From: Bacteroides sp.
GTDB taxonomy: Bacteria; Bacteroidota; Bacteroidia; Bacteroidales; Bacteroidaceae
NCBI GenBank assembly: GCA_022648295.1
Contig: JALCME010000006.1
Coordinates: forward strand, 102,561-166,560
Direction of reading: 5' to 3'
Length of the DNA stretch: 64,000 nt
Shown: positions 53,057-62,369 of the stretch, in pieces
Layout: every line of letters starts with the position of its first letter
Numbering within the stretch: the first letter of the stretch is position 1
The notes under the pieces: model-generated
Seen by the model: only the letters and a program-made list of their open reading frames with translations
The model's database searches: none
What the model was told of the DNA's origin: nothing
Made by a program: the position numbers and the translations under genes

Positions 53057-54479
53057 AAGCACCTTTCTTCGCAAACTTGATTTTCCATATCGTAAACCAT
53101 ACAATTGCTATAAATAATCCTAAAAAGCCGACGCTATAAGCAATCTGCCTAGACAGTCCAAAACCTTCAGGAGCAATACAAATATACGTACTACAAACCA
53201 TTGTCATAAAAAAAGCCGGAACCAATGATACGTAATAAAGCTTTTTTGCACGTACCAAATAAACAGTTATTGCCCATAAAGTAAAAACAGAAAGAGTTTG
53301 ATTAGCCCATGCAAAATAGCGCCAAATATGATCAAATCCCTCAGCATCCTGCAAACTATACAGCAATAAACCGATGGCAAGAAGGAACATCGGAATACAA
53401 ATATATAAACGATGGCGAACAATCTTTTGTTCCATCCCCAAAAAATCAGCTACAATGAGACGCGCCGATCTAAAAGCTGTATCTCCACTCGTAATAGGCG
53501 CAGCAATCACCCCAAGAATAGCAAGAACACCTCCTATGGCACCAAGCCAATTTTTGGTAATGCTATCTACAATAATTGATGCATTTGTTTCTCCCATTCC
53601 ATTTCTATGAAAGAAACAGGTAGCAGCTGCCGCCCATATCAAAGCTACAATACCTTCGGTAATCATTGCTCCATAAAAGACGGAACGTCCATAATGCTCA
53701 CTTTTCATACAACGTGCCATTAGAGGGCTCTGCGTTGCATGAAAGCCACTGATGGCGCCACAAGCTATACTAACAAACATGATAGGGAAAATAGGCAGTT
53801 GTTTTGCATTAGGATGCATATTCTGTAAGCCATCCCAAAACTCGGGCAAATCGGGACTATTAACATAAATCATAACCAAAATGCCGATGGCCATGAAAAG
53901 CAAGGCGGCAGCAAATATCGGATATATTTTCCCAATGATCTTATCTACTGGTAATAAAGTAGCCAACACATAATAAATAAACACTATTATAATCCAAAAA
54001 GTAGTATCAAGACTACCGGGCGTTAACTTTGCCAATAGACCGGCAGGACCGGCTACAAAAACCGACCCAACCAATATCATTAATATCACAGTAAAGGCAC
54101 GCATTACCAGTTTTGTTGTCGAGCCAAGATAACGTCCAATAATCTCAGGTAAGCTTTCCCCATCGTGACGTAATGAAAGCATGCCACCAATATAATCGTG
54201 TACTGCACCGGCAAATATACTTCCAAGAACAATCCAGAGATAAGAAGCCGTGCCAAATTTAGCCCCCATTATGGCTCCAAAGATAGGGCCAAGACCTGCA
54301 ATATTCAAAAATTGTATCATAAAGATTTTCCAAGTAGACAACGGGATAAAGTCTACCCCATCAGCCTTTGTCAAAGCTGGAGTTTTGCGATCGTCAGGAC
54401 CAAAGATGTGTTCGATGAAACGCCCATAAATAAAATAGCCTGCTATTAATGCCAGTAGGCACAGCGTAAATGTTATCAT
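53043..54479 (-). CDS. cstA: Carbon starvation protein CstA (short form)
   Basis: 478 residues, about twelve or more helices, of the CstA family: N-terminal GYFIYGRFIEHIFGPDDRKT, the core FGTASYLWIVLGSIFAGAVH, SLRHDGESLPEIIGRYLG, and SGFHATQSPLMARCMKSE. CstA and its relatives BtsT/YjiY take up peptides or pyruvate; the short Bacteroides form lacks the C-terminal extension of the 701-residue E. coli protein. It has a consensus promoter and is followed by an overlapping tiny membrane protein gene. Confidence 0.9.
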   Translation of the reverse strand: MITFTLCLLALIAGYFIYGRFIEHIFGPDDRKTPALTKADGVDFIPLSTWKIFMIQFLNIAGLGPIFGAIMGAKFGTASYLWIVLGSIFAGAVHDYIGGMLSLRHDGESLPEIIGRYLGSTTKLVMRAFTVILMILVGSVFVAGPAGLLAKLTPGSLDTTFWIIIVFIYYVLATLLPVDKIIGKIYPIFAAALLFMAIGILVMIYVNSPDLPEFWDGLQNMHPNAKQLPIFPIMFVSIACGAISGFHATQSPLMARCMKSEHYGRSVFYGAMITEGIVALIWAAAATCFFHRNGMGETNASIIVDSITKNWLGAIGGVLAILGVIAAPITSGDTAFRSARLIVADFLGMEQKIVRHRLYICIPMFLLAIGLLLYSLQDAEGFDHIWRYFAWANQTLSVFTLWAITVYLVRAKKLYYVSLVPAFFMTMVCSTYICIAPEGFGLSRQIAYSVGFLGLFIAIVWFTIWKIKFAKKGAYEEI

Positions 54480-54502
54480 GGCATATCATTTTTTAATAGA
54501 TG

Positions 54503-54534
54503 CAAAAGTAACGGTTTATACGAAAACCTCACAA
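54503..54534 (-). promoter_or_regulatory. Promoter of cstA (TTG-N21-TACTTTTG)
   Basis: Minus strand TTG (54532-54534) and TACTTTTG (54503-54510), 21 bp apart, 23 bases before the cstA start. Confidence 0.65.
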
Positions 54535-54604
54535 CAAATCCGACTGTTTTGCTTAACTTCGCCACGAAAAATAACAAAGACAACTAAAAAGTTGAAGTTA
54601 AGTT

Positions 54605-56056
54605 ATGAAACGAATTAGTATCTTCATTTTAATATATACCACAGTCCTCTCTATTTCTGCACAAACACCTAAGTACGAGGTTCGTGCAGCATGGATTACC
54701 TCTGCATACGGACTGGACTGGCCTCGTATCCGAGCAACTTCTCCTGACAACATCCGTCGCCAGCAAGAAGAACTTATTGATATCTTGGATAAATTAAAGG
54801 CTGCTAATTTCAATACCATACTGTTTCAGGCACGCACGCGGGGTGATGTACTCTATCGGTCCAAAATAGAGCCTTTCAATAGCATCTTAACAGGGACAGT
54901 AAATGGAGACCCAGGTTACGATCCACTGACTTTTGCCATAGAAGAGTGTCACAAACGTGGAATGGAATGTCATGCATGGATAGTAACCATCCCCTTGGGT
55001 AATCGTAAACATGTAAGCACACTAGGCAAAATGTCTATAACCAAACGTAAACCTAACATCTGCGTACCCTATAAAAGAGAATATTTTCTAAATCCTGGGA
55101 ACCCCGAAACCAAAGAATATATAATGAGCATTGTACGGGAAATCGTGGAACATTATGACGTAGACGGCGTCCACTTCGATTATCTCCGTTACCCGGAATA
55201 TGCACCTCACTTCCCTGATTCTTACGATTACCGTAAATATGGGAAGGGAAGGGATCTCGCCCAATGGAGAAGAGACAATATTACAGAAATTGTACGTTAC
55301 ATCTATAAAGGAGTGAAAAAGCTAAAACCTTGGGTAAAAGTCAGCACGTGTCCGGTAGGTAAGTATAAAGACACTTCCCGCTACTCCTCATACGGTTGGA
55401 ATGCACTTTATACAGTCCATCAAGATGTCCAGGGATGGTTGGGAGAAGGTATTCAAGACCAAATCTATCCCATGATGTACTTCCGGGGAAATAGCTTCTA
55501 TCCATTTGCACTCGACTGGCAAGAACAAAGTAACGGACGCCATATTATTCCCGGATTGGGCATTTATTTTCTACACCCATCCCAAGGAAACTGGACCGTA
55601 GACGAAGTAGAACGACAGATCCATTTTATCCGAGCTCACAAATTGGCGGGTGAAGGCCATTATCGGGTAAAATATTTAATGGACAATGTGCAAGGCATGT
55701 ACAACGCACTGGTAGAGAACTATTATGCAACACCGGCATTACAACCCTCCATGCCTTGGCTGGACAGTATTCCTCCAACACACCCCACTCATTTTGCCAT
55801 AACGCATGAGAGTGAAGGATATGTTCGCTTAAAATGGAGTCCTGCTACAGACAATGATCCACATAATGCTCCAACTTATGTCATTTATGGTTCAAATACT
55901 TATCCGGTAGATATTACCAATCCTGAAAATATAATTGCTCAACGCGTTCAGGGAACAGAGTATGTCTATACCTCTATTCGTCCGTGGAATGCAAAAACAC
56001 ATTTTACAGTAACAGCTGTTGACAGATACGGCAATGAAAGTGGTCCTGCCCAATAA
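54605..56056 (+). CDS. GHL10 (DUF4015-like) family 10-type glycosyl hydrolase, copy B
   Basis: 483 residues with a signal peptide ending at ISAQ. Same plan as the gene at 47793-49298: barrel with YEVRAAWITSAYGLDWPR, NFNTILFQARTRGDVLYRS, ECHKRGMECHAWIVTIPL, YDVDGVHFDYLRYPEY, DQIYPMMYFRGNSF, then an Fn3-like C-terminal domain (GYVRLKWSPATDN). It is related to E. coli DigH and B. subtilis YngK. The copies differ widely in sequence, so the duplication is old. It lies divergent to cstA. Confidence 0.85.
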   Translation: MKRISIFILIYTTVLSISAQTPKYEVRAAWITSAYGLDWPRIRATSPDNIRRQQEELIDILDKLKAANFNTILFQARTRGDVLYRSKIEPFNSILTGTVNGDPGYDPLTFAIEECHKRGMECHAWIVTIPLGNRKHVSTLGKMSITKRKPNICVPYKREYFLNPGNPETKEYIMSIVREIVEHYDVDGVHFDYLRYPEYAPHFPDSYDYRKYGKGRDLAQWRRDNITEIVRYIYKGVKKLKPWVKVSTCPVGKYKDTSRYSSYGWNALYTVHQDVQGWLGEGIQDQIYPMMYFRGNSFYPFALDWQEQSNGRHIIPGLGIYFLHPSQGNWTVDEVERQIHFIRAHKLAGEGHYRVKYLMDNVQGMYNALVENYYATPALQPSMPWLDSIPPTHPTHFAITHESEGYVRLKWSPATDNDPHNAPTYVIYGSNTYPVDITNPENIIAQRVQGTEYVYTSIRPWNAKTHFTVTAVDRYGNESGPAQ

Positions 56057-56080
56057 TTGAATGAGGCTAACATTAAATTT

Positions 56081-57256
56081 TTAAATTAAAATATGAGCCA
56101 CATATCTACTTTTCGGTGTAACAGGAACCAGTGGCAGATAACCGGAAATGAGCATCTTATTATTTACAGTTAAAGGGTAATCTTTTATTTTTTGATTATG
56201 ATATTCCAATAACTCATCATAAGAGGAAGAATATTTGATTGTAAAAGTACCAATGCTATCATGCTCCATAAAATTATCATGAAAGATCCGAGCCACAACT
56301 CCCATATTCATTCTCAGATTAATCTCTACACACGGATGGATAAGATAACTTTTAGCCTCTTCATCTTTGCAAATCATCATATCCACTCCAAAATAACCAG
56401 TATAATGTCGACTAAAGATATTGGTCAAATACTTCTGTAACGTTTCTCTTATGCGTATAAGTTTCAATAAAGGAACATAATTCATCAAGCCTTTCTCTAT
56501 ATATTCAGATGAAGCAAGTAAGCTGCCAACATAAGCGCCTTTAGCATTAGTCGTAAACGAAGAATAGCCTACAAAAAACACTTTGCCACTACCAGCGGAA
56601 TAAAATTCCATAGCAAAATCTTTGACCTTATGATATACCGGTTCTCCAACAACTCCATCCTGTTCTTTCAAAATATTCTCACACCAACCTGAAACCCACT
56701 TATTAAAGTCTCCTTTACACCACATCAAGCCTCTACCGCTTCCAGACCAGGGAGCTTTTAACACACAAGGATTAGTTTTCATTACAAATTCTTCGCAAGA
56801 AAACAGATCCGGCAAATAATACGATGCCCCACAGCACAAGTTGTCTTCTTTAAATAAATCAAGAACTTTATCTACCGCTTTACGAGAAGAAAGAATTCTT
56901 AATGCACGCAAACGCTTATCCGCAGGAAGCTTATCTTCCAATATGCCTTTTTTCAACAGCCCTTTGCATAGTGCCGGATTCCAGCCCCACGGTATAGGCT
57001 GTATTTCCTCATGATAACACAAGAACTCCGGTTCGGTAACTAGTTGAACGGAGAGAGAAAACAAGCGCTTCATCTCCTCCAAAAAATCAGTATTATATGA
57101 AGAAGAAGCCAAAACCGCACTCCCTGGCTCGGCATACCAAATTGGCAATAAGGAAAGATCTTCAGCCATACGACGTGTAGATGCCGGAGGCATATAATTT
57201 TCGTTGTTATTAGCTAAAGCCATATCCGTATCGGGATTAAAGAGATAGATTTTCAT
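56081..57256 (-). CDS. ATP-grasp-like protein of unknown function
   Basis: 391 residues, cytoplasmic, no signal. Begins MKIYLFNPDTDMALANNNEN, then an alpha/beta N-terminal part. The stretch CVLKAPWSGSGRGLMWCKGD (Lys and Gly-rich loop), GEPVYHKVKDFAMEFYSAGS, and HPCVEINLRMNMGVVARIF (E-x-N pattern) together look like the nucleotide-binding and metal-binding segments of ATP-grasp ligases. No substrate can be assigned. It is a single gene with a full consensus promoter, divergent from an AAA ATPase. Confidence 0.65.
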   Translation of the reverse strand: MKIYLFNPDTDMALANNNENYMPPASTRRMAEDLSLLPIWYAEPGSAVLASSSYNTDFLEEMKRLFSLSVQLVTEPEFLCYHEEIQPIPWGWNPALCKGLLKKGILEDKLPADKRLRALRILSSRKAVDKVLDLFKEDNLCCGASYYLPDLFSCEEFVMKTNPCVLKAPWSGSGRGLMWCKGDFNKWVSGWCENILKEQDGVVGEPVYHKVKDFAMEFYSAGSGKVFFVGYSSFTTNAKGAYVGSLLASSEYIEKGLMNYVPLLKLIRIRETLQKYLTNIFSRHYTGYFGVDMMICKDEEAKSYLIHPCVEINLRMNMGVVARIFHDNFMEHDSIGTFTIKYSSSYDELLEYHNQKIKDYPLTVNNKMLISGYLPLVPVTPKSRYVAHILI

Positions 57257-57287
57257 ACAGCTACAAAACCTTCAATATTCAGCGGCC

Positions 57288-57318
57288 AAAAGTACGCAGA
57301 AAAAGAGTAGGAAACAAA
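57288..57318 (-). promoter_or_regulatory. Promoter of the ATP-grasp-like gene (TTG-N20-TACTTTTG)
   Basis: Minus strand TTG (57316-57318) and TACTTTTG (57288-57295), 20 bp apart; 31 bases before the start. Confidence 0.68.
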
Positions 57319-57362
57319 TGTATAAACTTCACAAAGAAAAATGTTTTTTTGCTATCTCCACT

Positions 57363-57392
57363 TTGCAATTATATAAAAAAGGAGTATATTTG
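57363..57392 (+). promoter_or_regulatory. Promoter of the AAA ATPase gene (TTG-N19-TATATTTG)
   Basis: TTG (57363-57365, in TTTG) and TATATTTG (57385-57392), 19 bp apart, 23 bases before the ATG. Confidence 0.7.
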
Positions 57393-57415
57393 TCGCCCGA
57401 TAAACCGATAACAAC

Positions 57416-58594
57416 ATGGAAGCATTTTACCGCACACACGCTTATCTTGTTGAGCATACCAATGCCCCCGTCCGCCGTGACCTTATGGATGAAATCAATT
57501 GGAACGACCGTTTAATCGGCATTAAAGGAATGCGTGGAGTGGGTAAAACAACATTTTTACTACAATATGCAAAGGAGAAATTTGGAACCGAACGGTCATG
57601 TCTCTACATAAACATGAATAATTTCTACTTTTGCAACCATAGCATTGTTGACTTTGCTTCTGATTTTCAAAGCCGTGGCGGAAAAGTGTTGCTGATAGAC
57701 CAAGTATTCAAACATCCCGACTGGAGCAATGAACTTCGGTTATGCTATGACCGTTTCCCCAATCTTAAGATTGTTTTTACCGGTTCATCCGTTATGAGGC
57801 TAAAGGAAGAAAACCTAGAACTTCGTGACATTGTGAAGAGCTATAACTTAAGGGGATTTTCTTTCCGGGAGTTTTTAAACCTTCAAACAGGCATGAAATT
57901 CCATGCATATACGTTAGAAGAAATACTAAACAACCACGAGCAAATAACAAAAGGGATCCTTTCTAAAGTCCGTCCGTTAGATTATTTCCAAGATTACATG
58001 CATCATGGCTTCTATCCTTTTTTCCTTGAAAAGCGGAACTTCTCAGAGAATCTGCTAAAGACAATGAATATGATGATAGAGGTTGACATCCTGTTAATTA
58101 AGCAAATTGAGCTGAAGTATTTATCTAAAATAAAGAAGTTGCTCTACATGCTAGCTATTGATGGACCCAAAGTTCCGAATGTCAGTCAACTGGCAAATGA
58201 TATCGAGACATCTCGTGCAACGGTGATGAACTACCTCAAATACCTTGCAGATGCGCGTCTTATCAATATGGTATATCCAAAGAAGGAAGAATTTCCTAAA
58301 AAGCCATCAAAGATCATGATGCATAATACAAACCTGATGTATTCCATTTATCCTCTACAAGTAGAAGAACAGGATTTGCTCGATACATTTTTCGTAAATA
58401 CGATATGGAAAGATCATAAAGTGAACAAAGGTGATAAAAACATATCATACTTAATAGATGAAACTATGCCTTTCAAAATATGTTGTAGAGGCATAAAGAT
58501 AAAAAACAACCCCAGCGTGACCTACGCCATAAACCAAATGGACATAGGACGTGGTAATCAAATACCGCTTTGGTTGTTTGGTTTTTTATATTAA
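57416..58594 (+). CDS. AAA-type ATP-binding protein (AAA_14/DUF4143-like)
   Basis: 392 residues. Walker A GMRGVGKT at 38-45, Walker B VLLIDQV at 91-97, where the usual Glu after Asp95 is Gln, sensor-1 IVFTGSS, then the GFSFREFLNL segment typical of this ATPase group, a winged-helix-like part (NVSQLANDIETSRATVMNYL) and a C-terminal DUF4143-like nuclease-fold region (YLIDETMPFKICCRGIK). These proteins are widespread in Bacteroidetes; their role is not established. A full promoter precedes it; PFOR follows 34 bases downstream, so the two could share transcripts. Confidence 0.85.
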   Translation: MEAFYRTHAYLVEHTNAPVRRDLMDEINWNDRLIGIKGMRGVGKTTFLLQYAKEKFGTERSCLYINMNNFYFCNHSIVDFASDFQSRGGKVLLIDQVFKHPDWSNELRLCYDRFPNLKIVFTGSSVMRLKEENLELRDIVKSYNLRGFSFREFLNLQTGMKFHAYTLEEILNNHEQITKGILSKVRPLDYFQDYMHHGFYPFFLEKRNFSENLLKTMNMMIEVDILLIKQIELKYLSKIKKLLYMLAIDGPKVPNVSQLANDIETSRATVMNYLKYLADARLINMVYPKKEEFPKKPSKIMMHNTNLMYSIYPLQVEEQDLLDTFFVNTIWKDHKVNKGDKNISYLIDETMPFKICCRGIKIKNNPSVTYAINQMDIGRGNQIPLWLFGFLY

Positions 58595-58628
58595 AAAAGG
58601 TTTATTTACTTAATAATTCAATTTGGTT

Positions 58629-61600
58629 ATGACTAAACAGAAGAAATTCATTACTTGTGATGGTAACCAAGCTGCTGCACACGTCTCGTACATGTTTTCC
58701 GAGGTGGCAGCAATCTATCCCATCACTCCCTCTTCTACGATGGCTGAATACGTAGATGAATGGGCTGCCGCAGGTCGTAAAAACATCTTCGGCGAGACAG
58801 TTTTAGTACAGGAAATGCAATCGGAAGGTGGTGCTGCGGGAGCAGTTCATGGCTCTTTGCAAGCAGGTGCGCTAACTACAACGTATACTGCATCACAAGG
58901 TTTACTACTGATGATTCCAAACATGTATAAAATTGCCGGAGAATATCTACCATGTGTATTCCATGTATCAGCACGTGCTATTGCCTCTCATGCGTTATCT
59001 ATCTTTGGTGACCATCAGGATGTAATGGCAGCTCGCCAAACCGGCTTTGCCATGTTGGCAGAAGGTTCAGTACAGGAAGTTATGGATCTGTCAGGTGTTT
59101 CTCATTTGGCAACCATTAAAAGCCGCGTACCGTTCGTAAACTTCTTCGATGGCTTCCGTACATCTCATGAAATTCAAAAAATTGAGATGTTGGAAAATGA
59201 AGATCTTGCACCTTTGATTGATCAAGAAGCTTTAGGCGAATTTCGTGCACGCGCACTAAATCCAATGAAACCAGTAGCCCGTGGTATGGCTGAAAACCCG
59301 GATCACTTCTTCCAACACCGCGAATCAGGAAATGCTTTCTACGATGCAGTACCGGAAATTGTAGAAGACTACATGAACGAAATCTATAAGATAACCGGTC
59401 GTAAATATGGCTTATTCAATTATTACGGTGACCCTGAAGCAGAGCGTGTTATCATCGCCATGGGTTCTGTAACGGAAGCCATTCGGGAAACAATCGATTA
59501 TCTGGCAGCACAAGGAGAGAAGGTCGGATTATTGGCTGTTCACTTGTATCGTCCATTCTCTGCCAAACATTTCTTAGCTGCTATGCCGAAGAGTGCAAAA
59601 TATATTGCAGTATTGGATCGTACAAAAGAACCGGGTGCTACTGGAGAGCCCTTATATCTTGATGTAAAAGACTGCTATTACGGAACAGAAAATGCTCCGA
59701 CTATTGTTGGTGGCCGTTATGGTTTGGGATCAAAGGATACAACTCCTGCACAAATCTTGGCTGTATACAAAAATCTGGCATTACCAATGCCTAAGAATCA
59801 CTTTACCATAGGTATAGTAGATGACATTACATTTAGTTCTCTTCCTCAGGAAGAAGAAATTGCAATGGGTGCTGATAACTTCGAAGCTAAATTCTATGGT
59901 TTAGGAGCTGACGGTACAGTTGGTGCGAATAAGAACTCCGTCAAAATCATTGGCGATAATACCAATAAATATTGTCAGGCATATTTTGCCTATGACTCTA
60001 AGAAATCCGGTGGTTTTACCAGTTCTCACCTTCGCTTTGGTGACCTGCCTATCCGTTCCACTTACTTGGTTAACACCCCTAATTTCGTAGCATGCCACGT
60101 ACAAGCTTATTTGCACATGTACGATGTAACGCGTGGTCTACGTAAAAATGGTACATTCTTGTTAAATACCATATGGAAGGGAGAAGATCTTGCAAAGAAT
60201 CTTCCAACTAAGGTTAAGAAATACTTTGCGAAGAATAATATTAGTGTATATTACATTAACGCCACTCAAATTGCACAAGAAATTGGTTTAGGCAACCGTA
60301 CCAATACAATCCTTCAATCTGCATTCTTCCGCATAGCAAACGTTATTCCTGTAGATTTAGCTGTTGAGCAAATGAAGAAGTTCATCGTTAAATCTTATGG
60401 CAAGAAAGGTGAAGACGTTGTCAATAAGAACTATGCAGCTGTTGACCGTGGAGGAGAATATAAACAATTACCTGTAGATCCCACATGGGCTAACCTACCA
60501 GATGATGCTAAAGTTGAAAATAACGACCCGGCATTCATCAACGAAGTAGTTCGTCCTATTAATGCTCAAGATGGCGACTTGCTTCCTGTATCTGCTTTCA
60601 AAGGAATTGAAGACGGTACATGGCATCAGGGAACTGCTCAATACGAGAAACGCGGTGTAGCAGCTTTCGTTCCAGAGTGGAATCCTGAAAATTGTATCCA
60701 ATGTAATAAGTGTGCATATGTTTGTCCTCACGCTTCTATCCGCCCGTTCGTTTTAGACGAAGAAGAACAAAAGAATGTCAAATTCGATATGTTAAAGGCA
60801 ACAGGCAAGACATTTAACGGCATGACCTTCCGCATTCAGGTAGATGTACTCGACTGTCTAGGTTGTGGTAACTGCGCAGATGTATGTCCGGGTAATCCGA
60901 AGAAAGGTGGCAAAGCACTGACGATGAAGCATCTTGAAAGCCAATTGCCAGAAGCCGAGAACTGGACTTACTGCGCCGAAAACATAAAGAGCAAACAACA
61001 CTTGGTTGACACTAAGGCTAATGTTAAGAATTCACAGTTTGCTACTCCATTGTTTGAATTCTCAGGAGCATGTTCCGGTTGTGGTGAAACTCCTTACATC
61101 AAATTGATTACTCAATTATTCGGTGACCGCGAGATGGTAGCCAATGCAACAGGATGTTCTTCCATCTACTCAGGATCAGTACCTTCCACTCCATATACTA
61201 CAAACGAACAGGGACACGGACCTGCATGGGCAAACTCTTTATTTGAGGATTTCTGCGAATATGGAATGGGTATGGAACTCGCCAATGAGAAAATGCGTGC
61301 CCGCATTGCTAAAGTAATGCAAGAAGCTATTGCCGATGATAAATGTACGGCCGAAACTAAGGAATTATTTAAGGAATGGATTGAGAACATGCTTGATGCA
61401 GATAAGACTAAGGAATTAGCAGACAAGATTATTCCTATAGCAAAAGCTGCAAAAGATGAATGCGCTTATTGCAAACAGATATTCGACTTAAAACAATATC
61501 TCGTTAAACGCAGCCAGTGGATTATCGGTGGTGATGGTGCCGCATACGATATAGGTTACGGAGGTCTTGACCATGTTATTGCTTCTGGAAAAGACGTTAA

Positions 61601-62177
61601 CATTATGGTACTTGATACGGAAGTTTATTCCAATACGGGCGGTCAGTCTTCAAAATCAACTCCGGTAGGAGCTATTGCCAAGTTTGCAGCCGCAGGTAAA
61701 CGTGTACGTAAAAAAGACCTTGGTTTAATGGCTACAACATACGGATATGTATACGTTGCACAGATTGCCATGGGAGCAGATCAGGCTCAGACATTAAAAG
61801 CAATCCGTGAAGCAGAAGCTTATCCCGGACCTTCACTCATCATTGCCTACTCTCCTTGTATCAATCATGGATTGAAAGCAGGCATGGGTAAGAGCCAGGC
61901 AGAGCAGGAAGATGCAGTAAAATGCGGATACTGGCACTTGTGGCGCTATAATCCTGCATTGGAAGAAGAAGGAAAGAATCCGTTCTCACTGGATTCTAAA
62001 GAACCGGATTGGAGTAAGTTCCAAGACTTCTTAAAGGGTGAAGTACGTTATTCTTCGGTTATGAAACAATACCCGAAAGAAGCTGCAGAATTATTCCAAG
62101 CAGCAGAGGATAATGCAAAATGGCGTTATAAGAGCTACAAACGCATGGCTCAAGAAGATTGGAATGCCGCTGAATAA
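58629..62177 (+). CDS. nifJ: Pyruvate:ferredoxin (flavodoxin) oxidoreductase
   Basis: 1182 residues from the ATG at 58629; an in-frame TTG at 58623 is less likely. Domain order of single-chain PFOR: N-terminal pyrimidine-binding domain (YPITPSSTMAEYVDEWAAAG), transketolase C-terminal-like domain, EKR region, two [4Fe-4S] clusters (CIQCNKCAYVCP from Cys689; CLGCGNCADVCP from Cys743), a further cluster ligand in CSGCGETPY, and the TPP-binding domain with GGDGAAYDIG (Asp969) and NTGGQSSKSTP. It converts pyruvate and CoA to acetyl-CoA and CO2 and reduces ferredoxin, the key step of anaerobic pyruvate use. Confidence 0.97.
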   Translation: MTKQKKFITCDGNQAAAHVSYMFSEVAAIYPITPSSTMAEYVDEWAAAGRKNIFGETVLVQEMQSEGGAAGAVHGSLQAGALTTTYTASQGLLLMIPNMYKIAGEYLPCVFHVSARAIASHALSIFGDHQDVMAARQTGFAMLAEGSVQEVMDLSGVSHLATIKSRVPFVNFFDGFRTSHEIQKIEMLENEDLAPLIDQEALGEFRARALNPMKPVARGMAENPDHFFQHRESGNAFYDAVPEIVEDYMNEIYKITGRKYGLFNYYGDPEAERVIIAMGSVTEAIRETIDYLAAQGEKVGLLAVHLYRPFSAKHFLAAMPKSAKYIAVLDRTKEPGATGEPLYLDVKDCYYGTENAPTIVGGRYGLGSKDTTPAQILAVYKNLALPMPKNHFTIGIVDDITFSSLPQEEEIAMGADNFEAKFYGLGADGTVGANKNSVKIIGDNTNKYCQAYFAYDSKKSGGFTSSHLRFGDLPIRSTYLVNTPNFVACHVQAYLHMYDVTRGLRKNGTFLLNTIWKGEDLAKNLPTKVKKYFAKNNISVYYINATQIAQEIGLGNRTNTILQSAFFRIANVIPVDLAVEQMKKFIVKSYGKKGEDVVNKNYAAVDRGGEYKQLPVDPTWANLPDDAKVENNDPAFINEVVRPINAQDGDLLPVSAFKGIEDGTWHQGTAQYEKRGVAAFVPEWNPENCIQCNKCAYVCPHASIRPFVLDEEEQKNVKFDMLKATGKTFNGMTFRIQVDVLDCLGCGNCADVCPGNPKKGGKALTMKHLESQLPEAENWTYCAENIKSKQHLVDTKANVKNSQFATPLFEFSGACSGCGETPYIKLITQLFGDREMVANATGCSSIYSGSVPSTPYTTNEQGHGPAWANSLFEDFCEYGMGMELANEKMRARIAKVMQEAIADDKCTAETKELFKEWIENMLDADKTKELADKIIPIAKAAKDECAYCKQIFDLKQYLVKRSQWIIGGDGAAYDIGYGGLDHVIASGKDVNIMVLDTEVYSNTGGQSSKSTPVGAIAKFAAAGKRVRKKDLGLMATTYGYVYVAQIAMGADQAQTLKAIREAEAYPGPSLIIAYSPCINHGLKAGMGKSQAEQEDAVKCGYWHLWRYNPALEEEGKNPFSLDSKEPDWSKFQDFLKGEVRYSSVMKQYPKEAAELFQAAEDNAKWRYKSYKRMAQEDWNAAE

Positions 62178-62211
62178 AAAATAGATTCAGTAAATTTATA
62201 GCTTTATTTTT

Positions 62212-62261
62212 GAGAGGAGTCTCGTCATCCTGTAAAAAGGAAGAGGGACCCCTCTCTTTTT
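62212..62261 (+). terminator. Terminator of PFOR
   Basis: GAGAGGAGTC (62212-62221) pairs with GACCCCTCTC (62247-62256) with one mismatch, followed by TTTTT (62257-62261). An inner AGAGG/CCTCT hairpin is an alternative stem. Confidence 0.7.
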
Positions 62262-62369
62262 ATTCAATTTCGCATGATTTATGCATAACCTTATTAGCAA
62301 ACGTTTTTAACCCCTTTCATCTACTTCTCTCTTTTATTTTATACTTTACAACCCGTAAGCGTCTCCGTT

